Assembly: GCA_964351195.1 (NCBI GenBank)
Contig: CAYGNI010000019.1
Location: 1 to 23,502, forward strand
Direction of reading: 5' to 3'
DNA from: TMED27 sp964351195
Lineage (GTDB): Bacteria; Pseudomonadota; Alphaproteobacteria; Micavibrionales; Micavibrionaceae
Length of the DNA: 23,502 nucleotides
Numbering within the stretch: position 1 is the first letter of the stretch; every line of letters starts with the position of its first letter. The position numbers and the translations under genes are program-made. The notes beneath the pieces were generated by a model. The model had not been told where the DNA came from. It saw nothing but the letters and a program-made list of their open reading frames with translations, and ran no database searches. Below are positions 8,151 to 14,707 of this stretch, one piece after another.

Positions 8151-9011
8151 TTAGTAGCCCAATGCCTGACACGTCTCCAGCGTCATACCCGCGCGGTTCA
8201 TCGAATAAAAATGTATGTGAGGAATACCGTTCGCCGTCAAATCCTCGGCTTGCAGAATAAGCAAATCTTGCGCAATTTTATGCGCTTCTTCGCCGCCATT
8301 CTCTAAGCCCGCAAACTTGTCATGCAGCCACGTGGGAATGCTTGCCTGACAGCGCGCAGAAAACCGTTTAATACTATCAAAATCATAAATCGGCATAAGG
8401 CCGGGTTGAATAGGGACGGTAATACCCGCCAAATCACATTTCTCCAGGAATTTATAAAACACATCATTCTCAAAGAAATACTGCGTCGTCACCGCATCTG
8501 CGCCCGCATCGCACTTCTTCTTAAGGTGTTCAATATCCGCGGCAAGTGTCAGAGCATCGGGATGCTTCTCCGGATAGGCGCCAACGGTGACCTTAAAGTC
8601 ATTCTTGGCCTTAATCGCGCGGATAAAATCATACGTATAGGCGTAATACTCATCCCCCAGAAAATCCGAAAACTGCGTGCCTTTTGGTAAATCCCCCCGC
8701 AGCGCGACAATGTGGTGCACCCCAGCATCCCATAATTCATCCATGTAGGAATCAAGCTCAGCCTTTGTCGTGCTTAAAAACGAGAGATGCGCCGCCAGCG
8801 GGATTTCGCGCTCCTCAACCTCACGTAAACCCTTCATGGTCTTCAGCGTTTCCAGCGTTCCGCCCTTTGTCGATCCCCCCGCACCATACGTGCAGGTCAT
8901 GTATTTCGGCCCCAAAGAAGCCAGCACAGGCACCGCCCGCCATAGGCTCTCGGCCATGTCATCATTTTTTGGCGGGAAGAATTCGTATGAAATTGAGGGT
9001 TTATTTGTCAT
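8151..9011 (-). CDS. metF: Methylenetetrahydrofolate reductase
   Basis: Reduces 5,10-methylene-THF to 5-methyl-THF with FAD, producing the methyl donor used by MetE next door. It has 286 residues, close to the roughly 296 of E. coli. Family marks are SYEFFPPKNDD at the N-terminus (catalytic Glu), TYGAGGSTKGGTLETL, and IVALRGDLPKG followed by VGAYPEKHPDA. Later QYFFENDVFYKF and PGLMPIYDFDSIKRF complete the barrel. The frame extends to a TTG at 9047, but the ATG at 9011 immediately before TNKPSISYEFFPPK is the natural start; no strong Shine-Dalgarno precedes either. It is divergent from the small gene at 9095. Confidence 0.96.
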   Translation of the reverse strand: MTNKPSISYEFFPPKNDDMAESLWRAVPVLASLGPKYMTCTYGAGGSTKGGTLETLKTMKGLREVEEREIPLAAHLSFLSTTKAELDSYMDELWDAGVHHIVALRGDLPKGTQFSDFLGDEYYAYTYDFIRAIKAKNDFKVTVGAYPEKHPDALTLAADIEHLKKKCDAGADAVTTQYFFENDVFYKFLEKCDLAGITVPIQPGLMPIYDFDSIKRFSARCQASIPTWLHDKFAGLENGGEEAHKIAQDLLILQAEDLTANGIPHIHFYSMNRAGMTLETCQALGY

Positions 9012-9059
9012 GTGGAATTTTGTATCAGGAAGGCGTTTGGAGACCAAGTGTAATTTTTA

Positions 9060-9088
9060 TTGACATAATTCAATAAAAGGGGTAGAAA
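9060..9088 (+). promoter_or_regulatory. Predicted sigma-70-type promoter for the 9095 gene
   Basis: TTGACA (9060-9065, perfect -35), a 17-bp spacer and TAGAAA (9083-9088, fair -10). The sequence around the -35 (ATTGACATAATT) closely resembles that upstream of the orphan gene at 16111. The -10 is very near the ATG at 9095, so the leader would be very short or absent. Confidence 0.45.
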
Positions 9089-9094
9089 GCTCGC

Positions 9095-9541
9095 ATGAAA
9101 AGAGTTGTATTCGACGAAAATGGTCGCTTTGACTTTGCTTGCCTCTTTACGATGACGGCGGATGGGAACGCTGCTGAAATTTTAGAGGCTTACACGGTTT
9201 CCGTAAAAGTTAGACCTGATGGCGGATTAGACTCCCTTAGAATTGATGACCTTGATGTGGTTTCAAAAGAGGTTCAAGCCTCGGCAATTTACGAAAAAGC
9301 TTCTGATGAATGGATGGGCGTTCGTCATGAGGATGGCTGGGAACCATCTTTGCGTTTCATTGCTATCAGAGATCATTTCCTCCAGGCTATTGCTTCGGGC
9401 TTTGAAGAAATAGCCCCTGTAACAGGTTCTAATTTGTCTACAATTTTTGATTATGCTTGCGATGAAGGCCGTTTTTACCCATGTGGAGAAACAGTACCCA
9501 CAATATGTTCACTTGCCACGCGCGAGCATGTATTGCTTTAG
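9095..9541 (+). CDS. Hypothetical protein, 148 residues, first of a tandem pair
   Basis: No family recognised. Small acidic soluble protein starting MKRVVFDENGRFDFACLF, without signal peptide or membrane segment. Its N-terminal part (FDFACLF, AAEILEAY, DSLRIDD) and C-terminal part (LSTIFDYACDEGRFYPCG) line up with matching parts of the next gene (FLFCVYL, SATILTAF, ASLRVGE; LSAFEKAALTDDGIYPIG), so the two appear to be diverged copies. It is AT-rich compared with guaA and metF. The two genes are 12 bp apart and probably one operon. Divergent from metF. Function unknown. Confidence 0.75.
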   Translation: MKRVVFDENGRFDFACLFTMTADGNAAEILEAYTVSVKVRPDGGLDSLRIDDLDVVSKEVQASAIYEKASDEWMGVRHEDGWEPSLRFIAIRDHFLQAIASGFEEIAPVTGSNLSTIFDYACDEGRFYPCGETVPTICSLATREHVLL

Positions 9542-9553
9542 AGAACTCATATT

Positions 9554-10030
9554 ATGCCTTCATTGAAACTTGCGCCAAACACTCAATTTTTATTCTGCGT
9601 ATACCTTATTGCACGCGCTGAAAAAGGTCGGTCAGCAACAATATTAACTGCTTTCAATGCACATCTAACAATGGACGAAGACAGCAATCCTGCTTCTTTA
9701 AGGGTTGGAGAAATAAGTACTCCTCATGCATCTTCCCTTAATTTTTCAAGAGTTAACGGATTTTATTGCCCAGACAAAGGACGCATGAACAACCTCCTTT
9801 TGGGGCGAGTTCTTAATACGTGGAAGCGAGAAATTACCCCTTCAGGTGAAATTAGAATTGCGGGCACTATACCGCTTTCAACTTGTGCGTATGATTTAGC
9901 CCCCAGAATTTTGAGCGCTTTTGAAAAAGCTGCGCTAACCGATGATGGCATTTATCCTATTGGCCCAGAAATTTTAGAAGGCCTTCCAAAAGATAAATTG
10001 TTTGCTATGGTCTATGATCGACGCTGTTAG
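9554..10030 (+). CDS. Hypothetical protein, 158 residues, second of a tandem pair
   Basis: No family recognised. The ATG at 9554 is 12 bp after the previous stop codon, suggesting coupled translation. Shared landmarks with the upstream product, in the same order: an aromatic N-terminal strand (TQFLFCVYL), an ATILTAF segment, an xSLRxxE turn, and near the end LSxF-x2-A followed by D-G-x-YP-x-G. The middle (residues 55-105) is not alignable by eye. There is no signal peptide or membrane segment. It ends 55 bp before guaA without a clear terminator, so read-through into guaA is possible. Function unknown. Confidence 0.75.
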   Translation: MPSLKLAPNTQFLFCVYLIARAEKGRSATILTAFNAHLTMDEDSNPASLRVGEISTPHASSLNFSRVNGFYCPDKGRMNNLLLGRVLNTWKREITPSGEIRIAGTIPLSTCAYDLAPRILSAFEKAALTDDGIYPIGPEILEGLPKDKLFAMVYDRRC

Positions 10031-10085
10031 AGCACCTAAATAAAAATCCTTTACGTCTAGGGGGCTTCGCGGCTAAAACACTCAT

Positions 10086-11690
10086 ATGACCCGAGAACAA
10101 ACATCCCCGATACCCACGATTTCCAAAAACCACGACCACATCCTGATCCTCGACTTCGGCTCGCAGGTCACACAGCTCATCGCCCGCCGCGTCCGCGAAG
10201 CCGGCGTATACTGCGAAATCTGGCCGTTCAACGCCGCGCCGATTGACCGCATAAAAGCCTACAGCCCCAAAGGCATCATCCTCTCGGGCGGCCCGCGCAG
10301 CGTCACGGAAAAAGATTCGCCCCGCGCCCCCGACGGCATCTTCGATCTCGGCCTGCCGATCTTCGGCATTTGCTACGGTCAGCAAACCATGGTCGAGCAA
10401 TTGGGCGGCAAAGTCGAAGGCTCCGCCACCCGCGAATTCGGCCGCGCCTTTGTTGATGTGAAAAAACACAGCTCCATCACCGCCGGCCTCTGGGACGAAG
10501 GCGCGCATGAACAAGTCTGGATGTCCCATGGCGACCGCGTCACCGCGCTCCCCCCCGGCTTCGAAGTCATCGGCACATCCGAAGGCGCACCTTACGCCGC
10601 CATCGCCAACGAAGACAAAAAATTTTACGGCTTCCAATTCCACCCCGAAGTCGTGCACACTCCCCACGGCGCAGAGCTTTTGAAAAACTTCACACATAAG
10701 GTGTGCGGCTGCGCGGGCGATTGGACCATGAAAGCCTTCAAAGACGAAGCCATCGAAAAAATTCGCAAGCAAGTCGGTAAAGGCAAAGTCATCTGCGGCC
10801 TTTCCGGTGGCGTTGACTCTTCCGTCACGGCCGTGCTCCTGCACGAAGCCATCGGTGACCAACTCACTTGCATCTATGTCGATACCGGCCTCATGCGTGC
10901 CGGCGAAAGCGACCAAGTCGTCTCCCTGTTCCGCGATCACTACAACATCCCGCTGATTCACGAAGACGCGAGCGATAAATTTTTAAGCGGCTTAGAGGGC
11001 GTGTCCGACCCGGAAATGAAGCGCAAAATCATTGGCGGGTTGTTCATCGATGTGTTTGATACCTGTAAAAAGCGCGTCGCCAAAGACGGAAAGGGCGCAG
11101 AATTTTTGGCCCAAGGCACGCTCTACCCCGACGTCATCGAAAGCGTGTCTTTCACCGGCGGCCCCTCCGTAACGATCAAATCGCACCATAATGTCGGCGG
11201 CCTGCCCGAACATATGGAACTCAAACTTGTCGAACCCCTGCGCGAGCTGTTTAAGGACGAAGTGCGCGCGCTCGGCGTGGCGCTGGGTATGCATCCCGAT
11301 TTTGTCAAACGCCACCCGTTCCCCGGCCCCGGTCTTGCGATCCGTATCCCCGGTGAAATCACCGGCGAAAAACTCGAAATCCTGCGCAAGGCCGACACGA
11401 TCTACCTCGAAGAAATCCGCAATGCGGGTCTTTATGATGCAATCTGGCAGGCCTTTGCCGTGCTGCTTCCTGTGCGTACGGTCGGCGTCATGGGCGATGA
11501 CCGCACATATGATTTTGTCTGCGCCTTGCGCGCCGTCACCTCAACCGACGGCATGACCGCCGATTATTATCCCTTCGATCATGCGTTTTTGGGACGTGTT
11601 TCCACGCGCATCATCAACGAAGTCCGCGGCATCAACCGCGTCACCTACGACATCACCTCCAAACCCCCCGGGACAATTGAGTGGGAGTGA
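10086..11690 (+). CDS. guaA: GMP synthase (glutamine-hydrolysing)
   Basis: Aminates XMP to GMP using glutamine and ATP, the step after GuaB. It has 534 residues (E. coli 525). The class I glutamine amidotransferase domain has its triad: Cys96 in FGICYGQQTM, His186 and Glu188 in FQFHPEVVH. The ATP pyrophosphatase domain has the P-loop SGGVDSS at 240-246. The C-terminal dimerisation domain ends RVTYDITSKPPGTIEWE, the normal terminus of the family. The start at 10086 leaves a slightly extended N-terminus before ILILDFGSQVTQLI; no strong Shine-Dalgarno is visible. A strong terminator shared with the convergent DUF3892 gene follows. Composition is GC-richer than the two unknown genes just upstream. 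Confidence 0.98.
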   Translation: MTREQTSPIPTISKNHDHILILDFGSQVTQLIARRVREAGVYCEIWPFNAAPIDRIKAYSPKGIILSGGPRSVTEKDSPRAPDGIFDLGLPIFGICYGQQTMVEQLGGKVEGSATREFGRAFVDVKKHSSITAGLWDEGAHEQVWMSHGDRVTALPPGFEVIGTSEGAPYAAIANEDKKFYGFQFHPEVVHTPHGAELLKNFTHKVCGCAGDWTMKAFKDEAIEKIRKQVGKGKVICGLSGGVDSSVTAVLLHEAIGDQLTCIYVDTGLMRAGESDQVVSLFRDHYNIPLIHEDASDKFLSGLEGVSDPEMKRKIIGGLFIDVFDTCKKRVAKDGKGAEFLAQGTLYPDVIESVSFTGGPSVTIKSHHNVGGLPEHMELKLVEPLRELFKDEVRALGVALGMHPDFVKRHPFPGPGLAIRIPGEITGEKLEILRKADTIYLEEIRNAGLYDAIWQAFAVLLPVRTVGVMGDDRTYDFVCALRAVTSTDGMTADYYPFDHAFLGRVSTRIINEVRGINRVTYDITSKPPGTIEWE

Positions 11691-11701
11691 TGCTAGAAAA
11701 A

Positions 11702-11728
11702 ATAAAGGGGCGAATTTCGCCCCTTTAT
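11702..11728. terminator. Bidirectional terminator between guaA and DUF3892 gene
   Basis: ATAAAGGGGCGA (11702-11713), loop ATT, and TCGCCCCTTTAT (11717-11728) form a perfect 12-bp stem, 11 bp after the guaA stop and 6 bp from the stop of the convergent gene. AT-rich flanks and the AAA/TTT outer stem give U tracts both ways. Confidence 0.85.
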
Positions 11729-11734
11729 CGAAAT

Positions 11735-12037
11735 TTATAAACACTCAGGAAGACTAAGCAAGTTATTCGGCTGATCACCATCTGCTTTTGTCTTTATGTA
11801 TTTATTGCCATACGGGCTGACAGCGACAATTACATCAACAGCTTTGCCATTAACCGCAACAAAAAAACTAAATTTTTTTGCTTCAATTAGTTCTATGGCG
11901 TCTTGTTGTGAAATTTTCCATCTGCTACCGTCACCATTAGTTCCACCCACGTATTTAATACGTTCGTGCGGATTATAACGGTCACTTTTGTTGATGCAGA
12001 GTATTTGTACGCGAGTAATAGTAGTAGTGGTGCTCAT
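11735..12037 (-). CDS. DUF3892 domain protein, 100 residues
   Basis: Small basic protein that fits the DUF3892 family: ITRVQILCINKSDRYNPHERI, then IKYVGGTNGDGSRWKISQQDAIELIE, then FFVAVNGKAVDVIVAV and YGNKYIKT. The family is short (about 90 residues), widespread and often in accessory regions; its function is not established. The ATG at 12037 is chosen because AAGGAGG lies eight bases upstream, a near-perfect Shine-Dalgarno; the open frame continues upstream to 12127 without other ribosome-binding support. The 5' leader carries a perfect 8-bp hairpin (12066-12089) and, further up, a terminator-like structure. The strong ribosome site suggests high translation if transcribed. Confidence 0.82.
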   Translation of the reverse strand: MSTTTTITRVQILCINKSDRYNPHERIKYVGGTNGDGSRWKISQQDAIELIEAKKFSFFVAVNGKAVDVIVAVSPYGNKYIKTKADGDQPNNLLSLPECL

Positions 12038-12065
12038 CTTCTGAACCTCCTTTTTAAAGAGACGC

Positions 12066-12089
12066 AGAGCCTTTGGGACAGAAGGCTCT
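12066..12089 (-). promoter_or_regulatory. Leader hairpin before DUF3892 gene
   Basis: AGAGCCTT and AAGGCTCT (perfect 8-bp arms, 8-nt loop) lie between the DUF3892 Shine-Dalgarno and the upstream region. There is no U tract after it on the minus strand, so it is a leader stem-loop or a protein site rather than a terminator. Confidence 0.4.
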
Positions 12090-12099
12090 AACGCGTCCG

Positions 12100-12128
12100 T
12101 TGACATTAAAAAGGAGACCCGATACACT
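12100..12128 (+). promoter_or_regulatory. Predicted sigma-70-type promoter pointing into a non-coding region
   Basis: TTGACA (12100-12105), exactly 17 bp, TACACT (12123-12128). It is one of the better promoter matches in the window, yet no plus-strand gene follows; a hairpin with TTTT begins about 33 bp after the expected start site near 12135. Confidence 0.45.
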
Positions 12129-12159
12129 TAAAATATCACTAAAAAGCGGGCGGGTCTCC
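12108..12159 (-). terminator. Terminator-like hairpin in the DUF3892 upstream region
   Basis: On the minus strand GGAGACCCG (12151-12159) pairs perfectly with CGGGTCTCC (12113-12121), followed at once by TTTTT (12108-12112). The loop is long (29 nt). It shares its first arm with the compact hairpin at 12148-12165, so only one can form at a time. Confidence 0.4.
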
Positions 12160-12165
12160 CGTCCC
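12141..12165 (-). terminator. Terminator of the small winged-helix gene
   Basis: On the minus strand GGGACGGG (12158-12165), loop AGA, CCCGCCC (12148-12154), then GC and TTTTT (12141-12145). It is a compact GC stem with U tract, about 75 bp after the stop of the gene at 12241, in the right direction for it. Confidence 0.6.
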
Positions 12166-12167
12166 TC

Positions 12168-12205
12168 CAGCCGCCATGAAGATTACTCTTCTTGGCGGCT
12201 GTTTT
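12168..12205 (+). terminator. Rho-independent terminator on plus strand
   Basis: CAGCCGCCA (12168-12176) and TGGCGGCTG (12193-12201) pair perfectly, with a further AAGA/TCTT inside the loop, then TTTT (12202-12205). No plus-strand gene ends here, which supports a small RNA or a divided bidirectional terminator. Confidence 0.65.
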
Positions 12206-12240
12206 AAATCACTTGCATGATTCCGTGCCATAATAATCCT

Positions 12241-12630
12241 TTAAAACCAATCTTGCAAGTTTTCTTCTGCGCGCACCTCTTCTTTTTGTTCGTTATTTAG
12301 CTCTTCATCGACATTCTTGTTGATTGCTTTGCTATCTGCATTTATTACTGCCCTTCCTTTTTCCGTAATGCTATACTCACCTTTGCTGTCGGTGGGCTCC
12401 AAAAATCCTTTTTTTACAAGTCTATAGCATGTTGTCATCATATATTGTCGCGTTCTGATCTCCATGTGTTTTCTATAATACCCAACCAAAAGTGTAGACA
12501 GGTCCAGTTTTCCACCTGCTTGGAAGAAAAGCTCTAATAAAGTAGTATCAATATCGCTTGCAAGCTTGAGTTCTTTAACGAGCTCTGGGGGCAAGTCTGC
12601 AATATCATTTATATTAAAAATATCGTCCAT
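12241..12630 (-). CDS. Small protein with probable winged-helix domain
   Basis: 129 residues. The core (about residues 25-95) has the alternation of helices and a final strand-turn-strand of a winged helix: DIDTTLLELFFQAGG, LDLSTLLVGYYR, RQYMMTTCYRLVKKGFLEPT, then the wing GEYSITEKGRAVI, a pattern common in winged-helix regulators. The tail is acidic and disordered (EELNNEQKEEVRAEENLQDWF). The ATG at 12630 has GGAG six bases upstream; a longer frame to 12678 uses no better site. It is AT-rich compared with guaA. A DNA-binding role is inferred from secondary structure pattern only; it could also be a protein-interaction module. The region upstream holds the ACTTAGT cluster, a possible target. 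Confidence 0.72.
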   Translation of the reverse strand: MDDIFNINDIADLPPELVKELKLASDIDTTLLELFFQAGGKLDLSTLLVGYYRKHMEIRTRQYMMTTCYRLVKKGFLEPTDSKGEYSITEKGRAVINADSKAINKNVDEELNNEQKEEVRAEENLQDWF

Positions 12631-12788
12631 AATCTTCTCCAATGAGCAAATTGTATGACGTATCTGTAATTTTTTCAAGAAATAAAATGTAATTTTGCTG
12701 TAGGGGTGCTTTTGCAGAGTAAAAACCCCTTCCCAAAACTCAAAATATCGGCAACACTATAACCATCAACGCCCGAAATGTATCTAAA

Positions 12789-12857
12789 CGTCATTGCGAG
12801 CGTAGCGAAGCAATCTATTAGATTGCCGCGTCGGCCTATCGACCTCCTCGCAATGAC
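12789..12857. repeat. Palindromic intergenic repeat of the GTCATTGCGAG type
   Basis: Outer arms GTCATTGCGAG (12790-12800) and CTCGCAATGAC (12847-12857) are perfect inverted repeats, and an inner palindrome GCAATCT-ATT-AGATTGC sits at 12810-12826. This ordering matches the widespread intergenic elements starting CGTCATTGCGAG and containing GAAGCAATC, found in many bacterial genomes including Rickettsiales. It is 69 bp, non-coding and probably a MITE or REP-like element. A shortened copy of its left end occurs at 18908. Confidence 0.8.
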
Positions 12858-12872
12858 AACACGTGGGAAAAC

Positions 12873-12960
12873 GGACTTAGTTTAGTGAGTGGACTAAGTT
12901 GGCCGCCACCAACATTTTCCGCGCCGCCCCGAAAACTAACTTAGTCCGATAACTAAGTTC
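12873..12960. repeat. Four-copy ACTTAGT/ACTAAGT inverted cluster
   Basis: Four related units: GGACTTAGTT (12873-12882), GGACTAAGTT (12891-12900), AACTTAGTCC (12938-12947) and AACTAAGTTC (12951-12960). The inner two are a perfect 10-bp inverted repeat around a 37-bp GC-rich spacer; the outer two match as ACTTAGTT/AACTAAGT. Could be a set of regulator operators, a large hairpin or a second repeat element. It lies about 95 bp upstream of the methyltransferase gene. Confidence 0.6.
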
Positions 12961-13053
12961 ACTTTCCAAATATCAAAAAACACTCTGGGCTTTCGCGCAT
13001 CTTCTCGCTAGACTGCGCCAACATTTTGCTTAAACCAATAATTGAAGAAAAAA

Positions 13054-14022
13054 ATGATCAGAAAAACCATCTTAGCCCTTCTTCCGTTGATTGATTTTGT
13101 TCTTCTCCCTTTCGTAGCTCTAGCGGCAATTGTGCTCAAAGCTTACAGACGCATGGGAAGTAAAAAACTGCCGCTCAATACGCGGCTTCTCAAGAAGATC
13201 GGCGTCTTTCCTATTAGAAATCATTACTACGAACCACTTATTGATCACGCCCAGCTCAAAAGGCCTTTGAAAGACAAACGTAATTTGCCGGGAATAAATT
13301 TAAGACATGCGGAGCAACTATCTCTGCTTGAGCAACTCACATATCAAAATGATCTTGAAGCCTTTATCGAAAAACAAAAAAACGTTGACCCGGCCCTCAG
13401 ATTTGTCATTGAAAACGACAGTTTTGAATCTGGTGATGCGGAGTTTCTGTTCAACTTCATACGGCATACCAAGCCCAATAAAGTAATCGAAATCGGATGC
13501 GGCGCGAGCACGAAAATTATATCCGGCGCCCTGCAATGCAATGTTGATGAAACAGCAAAAATCGCTCATCACATCTGCATCGAACCCTATGAACAACCAT
13601 GGCTCGATGCCTTCGAAAACATAGAACTTCTACGCCAAAAGCTGGAAGACGTAGACACAAATCTTTTCGCCTCTTTAGGCGCAAATGACTTACTGTTTAT
13701 TGATTCATCACACATCATAAGACCGCAAGGCGATGTGCTGTGCGAGTATTTGGAAATTTTGCCCATATTGAAACCAGGCGTTTTCGTCCACGTGCACGAT
13801 ATTTTCACGCCTCGCGACTACCTTGAAAGTTGGGTTAAGGAGGATGTTTTTTTCTGGAACGAACAATATCTGCTTGAGGCACTCTTGAGTAAAAACCCTT
13901 CTTATGAAGTCGTCGCTGCGCTGAACTATCTTAAACACGAAGAATACGATGCATTAAAGAAAGTCTGCCCATATCTAGAGGGCAGCAGAGAACCCGGCTC
14001 TTTTTACATCAAAACGGCTTAA
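13054..14022 (+). CDS. Membrane-anchored class I SAM-dependent methyltransferase
   Basis: 322 residues. An N-terminal hydrophobic stretch (about residues 5-28, ILALLPLIDFVLLPFVALAA) is a probable membrane anchor followed by a basic segment. The C-terminal half is a Rossmann-type methyltransferase resembling the Methyltransf_24 group: motif I VIEIGCGAS at 144-152, acidic strand-2 end in CIEPYEQPW, then LLFIDSSHIIRPQGDV and PGVFVHVHDIFTPRDY, where Asp/His may bind metal or substrate. The substrate is unknown; neighbours of this type often act on surface polysaccharide or small molecules. Start: ATG 13054 rather than an in-frame TTG at 13042; ribosome site is weak. It is convergent with rluA, 4 bp between stops. 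The next glycosyltransferase is too far to imply an operon. Confidence 0.82.
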   Translation: MIRKTILALLPLIDFVLLPFVALAAIVLKAYRRMGSKKLPLNTRLLKKIGVFPIRNHYYEPLIDHAQLKRPLKDKRNLPGINLRHAEQLSLLEQLTYQNDLEAFIEKQKNVDPALRFVIENDSFESGDAEFLFNFIRHTKPNKVIEIGCGASTKIISGALQCNVDETAKIAHHICIEPYEQPWLDAFENIELLRQKLEDVDTNLFASLGANDLLFIDSSHIIRPQGDVLCEYLEILPILKPGVFVHVHDIFTPRDYLESWVKEDVFFWNEQYLLEALLSKNPSYEVVAALNYLKHEEYDALKKVCPYLEGSREPGSFYIKTA

Positions 14023-14026
14023 CACC

Positions 14027-14707
14027 CTAAAACGGCGCAGGATCACTAAACGTCACCCGCTCATTTGTTGTCGGGTGGTAAATCGTCAAACTCTCCGCAT
14101 GCAGCAATAACCGATCCGCCGCGCCGCGTGCCTCTTCATGCGCATAAAACGGATCACCGAGAATAGGACATCCAAGCTCCGCCATATGCACCCGCAATTG
14201 ATGCGAGCGCCCGGTCACAGGCGTCAGCTTCACGCAGCTCACCCCATCCGCGCTCTCCAAAACCTCCCAATGCGTTTGCGACGGCCGCCCGTGCTCATGA
14301 CAGACAATCTGCAAAGGCCGGTTATCCCAATCACAGCGCAGCGGCAAGTCCACTGTGCCCGTGGCCTCCGGCGGCGCGCCCCAGATTTTGGCGATATAAT
14401 GCTTATCGGTTTTGCGATATTGGAATTGCTTGGAAACAAGGCTCTGCGCGCGCTTATTCAGCGCCATCAAAAACACGCCCGACGTATCCATATCGAGCCG
14501 ATGCACCAGCAAAGCCTCGGGAAACTCTTCCACCGCCCGCGTTTGCAAAGAGTCGTGAAGCCCCGGCAATTTCCCCGGCACGCTCAATAAATCCGTCGGT
14601 TTGGATAACACCAGCAAATCATCATCACGATGCAAAATCCGCAAAGGATCGCTCGGCGGATTATAAACCAGACGCTCGAATTTGGGGGGCTCAGGTTTCA
14701 AAGACAA
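14027..14707 (-). CDS. rluA: Pseudouridine synthase RluA (23S rRNA/tRNA)
   Basis: 226 residues, the length of E. coli RluA (219) rather than the longer RluC/RluD, and with no S4 domain. It shares long runs with RluA: LLSVPGKLPG, VHRLDMDTSGV with the catalytic Asp, VDLPLRCDWDNRP, TPVTGRSHQLRVHM, GCPILGDPFY and RLLLHAESLTI. Expected to make pseudouridine at 23S position 746 and tRNA position 32. There is no ATG start. The TTG at 14707 and another at 14701 are candidates; AAGG six bases before 14701 favours the latter slightly. Either overlaps the end of the upstream 77-residue gene, implying translational coupling. Confidence 0.93.
   Translation of the reverse strand: MSLKPEPPKFERLVYNPPSDPLRILHRDDDLLVLSKPTDLLSVPGKLPGLHDSLQTRAVEEFPEALLVHRLDMDTSGVFLMALNKRAQSLVSKQFQYRKTDKHYIAKIWGAPPEATGTVDLPLRCDWDNRPLQIVCHEHGRPSQTHWEVLESADGVSCVKLTPVTGRSHQLRVHMAELGCPILGDPFYAHEEARGAADRLLLHAESLTIYHPTTNERVTFSDPAPF

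Larger units (their letters stand above)
12135..12206 (+). ncRNA. Candidate small RNA, about 72 nt
   Basis: Bounded by the promoter at 12100-12128 and a terminator whose arms CAGCCGCCA (12168-12176) and TGGCGGCTG (12193-12201) are perfect and followed by TTTT. A GC-rich hairpin (12148-12165) lies between. No open reading frame of note is inside. This is inferred from promoter plus terminator only; the alternative is back-to-back terminators of flanking genes with a chance promoter match. Confidence 0.35.
12631..13053. other. Gene-free intergenic region with two repeat structures
   Basis: About 420 bp without a credible gene. It holds the palindromic repeat at 12789-12857 and the ACTTAGT/ACTAAGT inverted cluster at 12873-12960. 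From 12631 to 12788 I see only AT-rich sequence containing the presumed promoter of the minus-strand gene and a weak GGGGT/ACCCC pairing near 12703-12750. From 12961 to 13053 nothing beyond the presumed promoter of the methyltransferase gene. Confidence 0.7.

Noticed and set aside
10005..10961. 318-residue minus-strand frame across guaA
   Set aside because: Antisense to guaA, dominated by Phe/Val/Gly/Asp runs typical of a reverse-frame artefact; no start signal or family match.
12038..12127. N-terminal extension of the DUF3892 protein to 12127
   Set aside because: It would run through the leader hairpin and lacks a ribosome site, while the ATG at 12037 has a near-perfect one.
12873..12960. 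CRISPR array from the repeated ACTTAGT units
   Set aside because: Units are 7-10 bp, in alternating orientation and irregularly spaced, with no cas genes.
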